A stretch of DNA of 16,755 nt, from positions 1-16,755 of the forward strand of contig CALKHD010000187.1 of assembly GCA_938092195.1 (NCBI GenBank), written 5' to 3'. The translations under genes were made by a program, and so were the position numbers. The notes under the pieces were generated by a model that saw nothing but the letters and a program-made list of their open reading frames with translations, searched no databases and was not told the DNA's origin. Numbering within the stretch: position 1 is the stretch's first letter; each line of letters begins with the position of its first letter. Of this stretch, positions 13,894 to 16,755 are shown piece after piece. This stretch comes from an uncultured Flavobacteriales bacterium. GTDB lineage: Bacteria; Bacteroidota; Bacteroidia; Flavobacteriales_D; Sanyastnellaceae.

Positions 13894-15405
13894 CACCTCG
13901 AGAACTGAAATCACAGTGCCCACTGTGTCCCCATTGCAGTCCAAGCAACTTGCGTAGCAATAGGCGCCCAACACTTCTACTTCGCCCGAGCGGGTATGGG
14001 TGCGGTTTGCCTCTCCGAAAGGATTGGCCTGGCCGCATCCTCCGCCTTCAAAGTCTCCATTTTCGGCCACTTCGTTGTCGACCACTCCTCCTGGAAATGG
14101 ATCTCCGTTGCAGAAGCGGTATTCAAAAAATGCGGCCCCTGATACTTCGTACGTCACTTCGTAAACATTGTCTCCATCGGCGTCGCTCATTTCCAAGGCT
14201 CCAGCCTGCCATTGCGGTGACGTTATGCCGCCGATCAACCAAACCCCAGTTTCTCCCACTGTTTCATTGCTCATGTCCACTTGGAATGTAATGGGTGCTG
14301 CATTGGGGTCCGCCACACAGGATTCGCTGCATTGGTTGTAGCAGTATTGGACGGTCATGGCCTCCTCTCCCACTGTGACTGTTCGGTTGCCGTTGGTGAC
14401 ACATTCACCTGGTGGGTTTTCGTTGTCAATGTTTCCATCGCCATCGCCTCCCCAGTTGTTTCCATTGATGAATTTGAACTCGTAGTCACCCGGAGGGATG
14501 TCCAAGGTCAACTCGTACACCATGTCTCCGTCATCGTCGGTCAAAAAGTCTTGGCCCGCTGTCCAGCCTTGGAAACTTCCCGCCACACAAACCCCGTTTG
14601 CCGAGACTTCAGCTTGGGTGCTCATGTCCACGCGAAAGGTCACGGGGGTTGGCGCAACACAACTTCCGCAAGAACCAAAGCAATAAGGCTGACCCGGTCC
14701 CAGTTCGTAGACCATATCGCCACCTGAGAGGGGCACCATCCGATTTCCTGACATGGTGCAGTCACCATCGGGACCTTCCGCGAAATCCCATACGTTTCCG
14801 TTCACGAACTTGAACAGGGCCGTGTCCATGGGGTCGAGCATGGCGCCGTCGATTTCTGCTGCATACGTATATATAAGGTCTCCGTCTGAATCTTCCATGG
14901 GCAAGAAGTCCGTCGAACTCCAGGCTCCATTTTCATTGAAGTTGCCGTTCATGTGAACCCCCACTGGGTTGATCGCCTCGAGCTGACCCATGTCCACTTT
15001 GAACAAAATGGTGGTCGTTCCACATGCTCCGCATTGGCCAAAACAAGGCGCATCCAAAACGGTGGCACCTTCCAGTTCAAAATGCCGGTTGGTTCCTCCG
15101 TTCCATGCGCAGGCTTCTGGGGCCGTCTCATCCATGCCCCAGTCGTTTCCGTTCACAAACTTGTATTCGATCAAAGTCAAACTGTCAGACACTTCAACGG
15201 TGGCTTCATAAATGCCATCCATGTCATCGTCAGACAAAGCGGTAGACGCTGGGTCCCAGCCCTGAAAGTTTCCCGCAACGTGAACGCCAAGGTCCATGCT
15301 GACGGTTTCATTGTTCATGTCCACTCGGAATGTAACCGGGACTGTTTGTGCAGCGATGGTCCCCATCCAGAGCATCGCCAACATTAAGGAGTATGATGTT
15401 TTCAT
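13642..15405 (-). CDS. Secreted T9SS protein with four CBM20/CBM48-like glucan-binding modules, 587 aa
   Basis: Signal peptide 1-20 (GTIAAQ). Four modules of about 110-120 residues follow (22-128, 130-249, 253-364, 370-490). Each opens VTFRVDM-like, continues GVHVAGNFQGW, has an acidic loop such as DDDMDGIYEA, then YKFVNGNDWG, an NR turn, and closes with CFGQCGAC or a variant. This is the pattern of the starch-binding (CBM20/CBM48-like) Ig-fold modules of marine Bacteroidota. The C-terminus (505-587, LEVFPNPVEDILNVRV and LRSGVYILEV) is a T9SS sorting domain. It has no catalytic motif, so it is probably a surface binder of alpha-glucan. It diverges from the GH13 gene with 40 bases between start codons, which supports a joint role in glucan use. 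The glucan specificity is inference. Confidence 0.88.
   Translation of the reverse strand: MKTSYSLMLAMLWMGTIAAQTVPVTFRVDMNNETVSMDLGVHVAGNFQGWDPASTALSDDDMDGIYEATVEVSDSLTLIEYKFVNGNDWGMDETAPEACAWNGGTNRHFELEGATVLDAPCFGQCGACGTTTILFKVDMGQLEAINPVGVHMNGNFNENGAWSSTDFLPMEDSDGDLIYTYAAEIDGAMLDPMDTALFKFVNGNVWDFAEGPDGDCTMSGNRMVPLSGGDMVYELGPGQPYCFGSCGSCVAPTPVTFRVDMSTQAEVSANGVCVAGSFQGWTAGQDFLTDDDGDMVYELTLDIPPGDYEFKFINGNNWGGDGDGNIDNENPPGECVTNGNRTVTVGEEAMTVQYCYNQCSESCVADPNAAPITFQVDMSNETVGETGVWLIGGITSPQWQAGALEMSDADGDNVYEVTYEVSGAAFFEYRFCNGDPFPGGVVDNEVAENGDFEGGGCGQANPFGEANRTHTRSGEVEVLGAYCYASCLDCNGDTVGTVISVLEVEDRIGLEVFPNPVEDILNVRVEGHDGLADIRIMDMSGKVVLADRRAISAGTVLTYTTEALRSGVYILEVHSASKRSVIRLTAR
13936..15342 (-). repeat. 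Four tandem CBM20/CBM48-like modules
   Basis: The modules lie at residues 22-128, 130-249, 253-364 and 370-490. Cysteine-rich closings are CFGQCGAC (121-128), CFGSCGSC (242-249), CYNQCSESC (355-363) and CYASCLDC (483-490). Acidic loops are DDDMDGIYE, EDSDGDLIY, DDDGDMVYE and DADGDNVYE. Module 4 departs most: it has FCNGDPFPGG and a long insertion rich in Gly, Glu and Asn where the others have KFVNGNxW. Confidence 0.85.
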
Positions 15406-15445
15406 AAATCGTGTTTGATGTACACGGCCAATTTAGCTTGCACCC
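15406..15445. promoter_or_regulatory. Short divergent interval between the glucan-binding and GH13 genes
   Basis: Only 40 bases separate the two start codons, so both promoters, or a shared regulatory site, must lie here or inside the coding starts. No clear Bacteroidota TAnnTTTG element is seen, and the call rests on gene geometry only. Confidence 0.4.
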
Positions 15446-16755
15446 ATGTTCGTTTTTCAGCCTGCTTTTCGTTTTTACACAGTTGGATTGGTACTTCTCT
15501 TAGGATGTGGCTGGGGGGGCCAAACGACCATGGCCCAAAACCCAGAAGCCGTTTTGGCCAAGATGGAGCCGCCACATTGGTGGAATGGAGGAACCGAATC
15601 CGAGTTTGTCCTTTGCCTTTTCGGACCCAATATGGCGAGCTCTCAAGCCACCTCGCTGTCGGAAACCGTCCTTGTTGACCACCAAGAAAGTCGCAGCCAT
15701 CCGGATTTTCTGTTTGTCCATTTGTCTATACAGCCTGACTGCCCTGCTGGTGACCACCGTTTGCAGTTGAACTTCCCCAATGGAAACCAGCACATCATCC
15801 CCTACCCGATTCGGGATTCAGCGGAGCGACCAGCGGGGGGCCAGGGGATTGAGCCAGGGTCCACCATGTATCTCATCATGCCCGATCGATTTGCCAATGG
15901 CGAGCCCGGCAATGACGTGGTGCCAGGCCTGAGAGAATCGACCCTGGACAGGTCGGAAATGTATGCCCGGCACGGCGGGGACTTGCAAGGCGTGGCCGCA
16001 CACACTTCCTACTTGCAGGATTTAGGCATCGACGCCTTGTGGTTGAATCCCGTTTTGCTCAATGACCAGCCATCGGCCAGTTATCACGGCTATGCGGTGA
16101 CCGACCACTACACTGTCGACCCACGTCTGGGTGGAAATCAAGCCTATCGAGACATGGTGAAAGCGTGTCATGACCGGGGCATTCGCGTGGTTCAGGACGT
16201 GATTTTCAATCACTGGGGGCACAACCATTGGATGGTCAAGGATCTGCCAGACAGCACTTGGCTTCATCAATGGCCAGAATTCACCCTGACCAATTACAAC
16301 TGCAACGTAATGACGGATCCCCATGCCGTTCAAGAAGAGGTGGATGTCTTTAACAAGGGGTGGTTTGTCCGGGAAATGCCAGACCTCGCCCCTCAATCTG
16401 ACCCCCTGCTGGCCAGCCTTTTGATTCAAAATGCACTGTGGTGGATCTCAGAAGCTGGAATCGATGGGTTTCGGATTGACACCTACCCCTATTCTGATCA
16501 GTCGTTCATGGCCGATCTGGCGGATCGCATTCTGAACTCCCACCCCGACTTTTTCATGTTCGGTGAATGTTGGGTCTCCAGTCCTGCGGCCCAATCCAGC
16601 TATTTATCGGGCAGCGCCTTGAGCACCCATGATTCGCATTTGTCGAGCGTGAAAGACTTTCAACTTCATTTTGCCTTGCGCGATGCCATTCAAGAAAATC
16701 CCACTTGGCGCACTGGCATCACCCGTGTGCATGCCGCCTTGGCCCAAGATGGGGT
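15446..16755 (+). CDS. GH13 alpha-amylase family enzyme, neopullulanase/cyclomaltodextrinase (SusA)-like, 5' part
   Basis: The first 436 codons are present and the gene runs off the window. An N-terminal signal has a possible lipobox LLGC at Cys21. Residues about 35-125 form an N-terminal domain starting KMEPPHWWNGG, typical of cyclomaltodextrinase/neopullulanase enzymes. The (beta/alpha)8 catalytic domain follows: YLIMPDRFANG (142-152), HGGDLQG (176-182), YHGYAVTDHYTVDPRLG, region I DVIFNH (251-256), MPDL (311-314), region II GFRIDTYPY (341-349) with the nucleophile D345, and region III FGECW with the acid/base E374. The third catalytic Asp lies beyond the edge. The enzyme hydrolyses alpha-1,4 (and possibly alpha-1,6) links in pullulan, cyclodextrins or malto-oligosaccharides, probably in the periplasm or on a membrane. 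The start at 15446 fits the signal sequence. Confidence 0.92.
   Translation, partial: MFVFQPAFRFYTVGLVLLLGCGWGGQTTMAQNPEAVLAKMEPPHWWNGGTESEFVLCLFGPNMASSQATSLSETVLVDHQESRSHPDFLFVHLSIQPDCPAGDHRLQLNFPNGNQHIIPYPIRDSAERPAGGQGIEPGSTMYLIMPDRFANGEPGNDVVPGLRESTLDRSEMYARHGGDLQGVAAHTSYLQDLGIDALWLNPVLLNDQPSASYHGYAVTDHYTVDPRLGGNQAYRDMVKACHDRGIRVVQDVIFNHWGHNHWMVKDLPDSTWLHQWPEFTLTNYNCNVMTDPHAVQEEVDVFNKGWFVREMPDLAPQSDPLLASLLIQNALWWISEAGIDGFRIDTYPYSDQSFMADLADRILNSHPDFFMFGECWVSSPAAQSSYLSGSALSTHDSHLSSVKDFQLHFALRDAIQENPTWRTGITRVHAALAQDG

Noticed and set aside
1..16755. tRNA, rRNA, insertion sequence or phage gene
   Set aside because: No cloverleaf-like tail, rRNA segment, transposase motif or terminal inverted repeat was noticed on reading either strand.

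Overview
The window reads as a chromosomal segment from a marine-type Bacteroidota, probably of the order Flavobacteriales. The grounds are four secreted proteins ending in type IX secretion system (T9SS) C-terminal sorting domains, SprB-type repeats, the cysteine/aspartate-rich GCTD..ACNY repeats common in secreted proteins of marine Flavobacteriales, and a SusA-like GH13 enzyme. Base composition looks roughly half G+C by eye. No mobile element, tRNA, rRNA or CRISPR array was seen. Genes are tightly packed and no gap between genes exceeds about 175 bases.

Left part (1-4082), metabolic and housekeeping genes. The 3' end of an RlmI-type rRNA cytosine methyltransferase gene (+) converges with pdxH (-). 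Upstream of pdxH on the same strand, 39 bases away, is a gene for an unusual fusion protein: an Arg-type cysteine dioxygenase domain followed by a class I SAM-dependent methyltransferase domain. The two may form an operon. Divergent from the fusion gene is a small conserved-looking protein of 72 aa with a strong rho-independent terminator, followed by a secreted PhoD-like phosphatase.

Central part (4083-13477), three consecutive minus-strand genes for large secreted T9SS cargo proteins of 864, 1356 and 815 aa. They are mosaics drawn from one kit of parts: a roughly 195-residue N-terminal module that I cannot name (three copies over two proteins), GCTD..ACNY repeats (7, 12 and 1 copies), DCDG..DxDxDGxCD calcium-loop-like units, SprB-like Ig-fold units (3, 3 and 6), one FAS1 domain and one PPC-like domain. 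All end in a T9SS sorting domain. They look like surface or adhesive proteins and a family in active modular rearrangement.

Right part (13642-16755), an alpha-glucan module. A 587-aa T9SS protein with four CBM20/CBM48-like domains is divergent, by 40 bases, from a neopullulanase/cyclomaltodextrinase-type GH13 gene cut by the window end. One protein probably binds starch-like glucan at the surface and the other hydrolyses it.

Three of the four T9SS cargo genes are followed by clear hairpins, so they are probably separate transcription units. Both convergent gene pairs instead have stop codons separated by 0 or 1 base, with no room for an intergenic terminator. The best candidates for something undescribed are the dioxygenase-methyltransferase fusion and the triplicated N-terminal module of the large secreted proteins.
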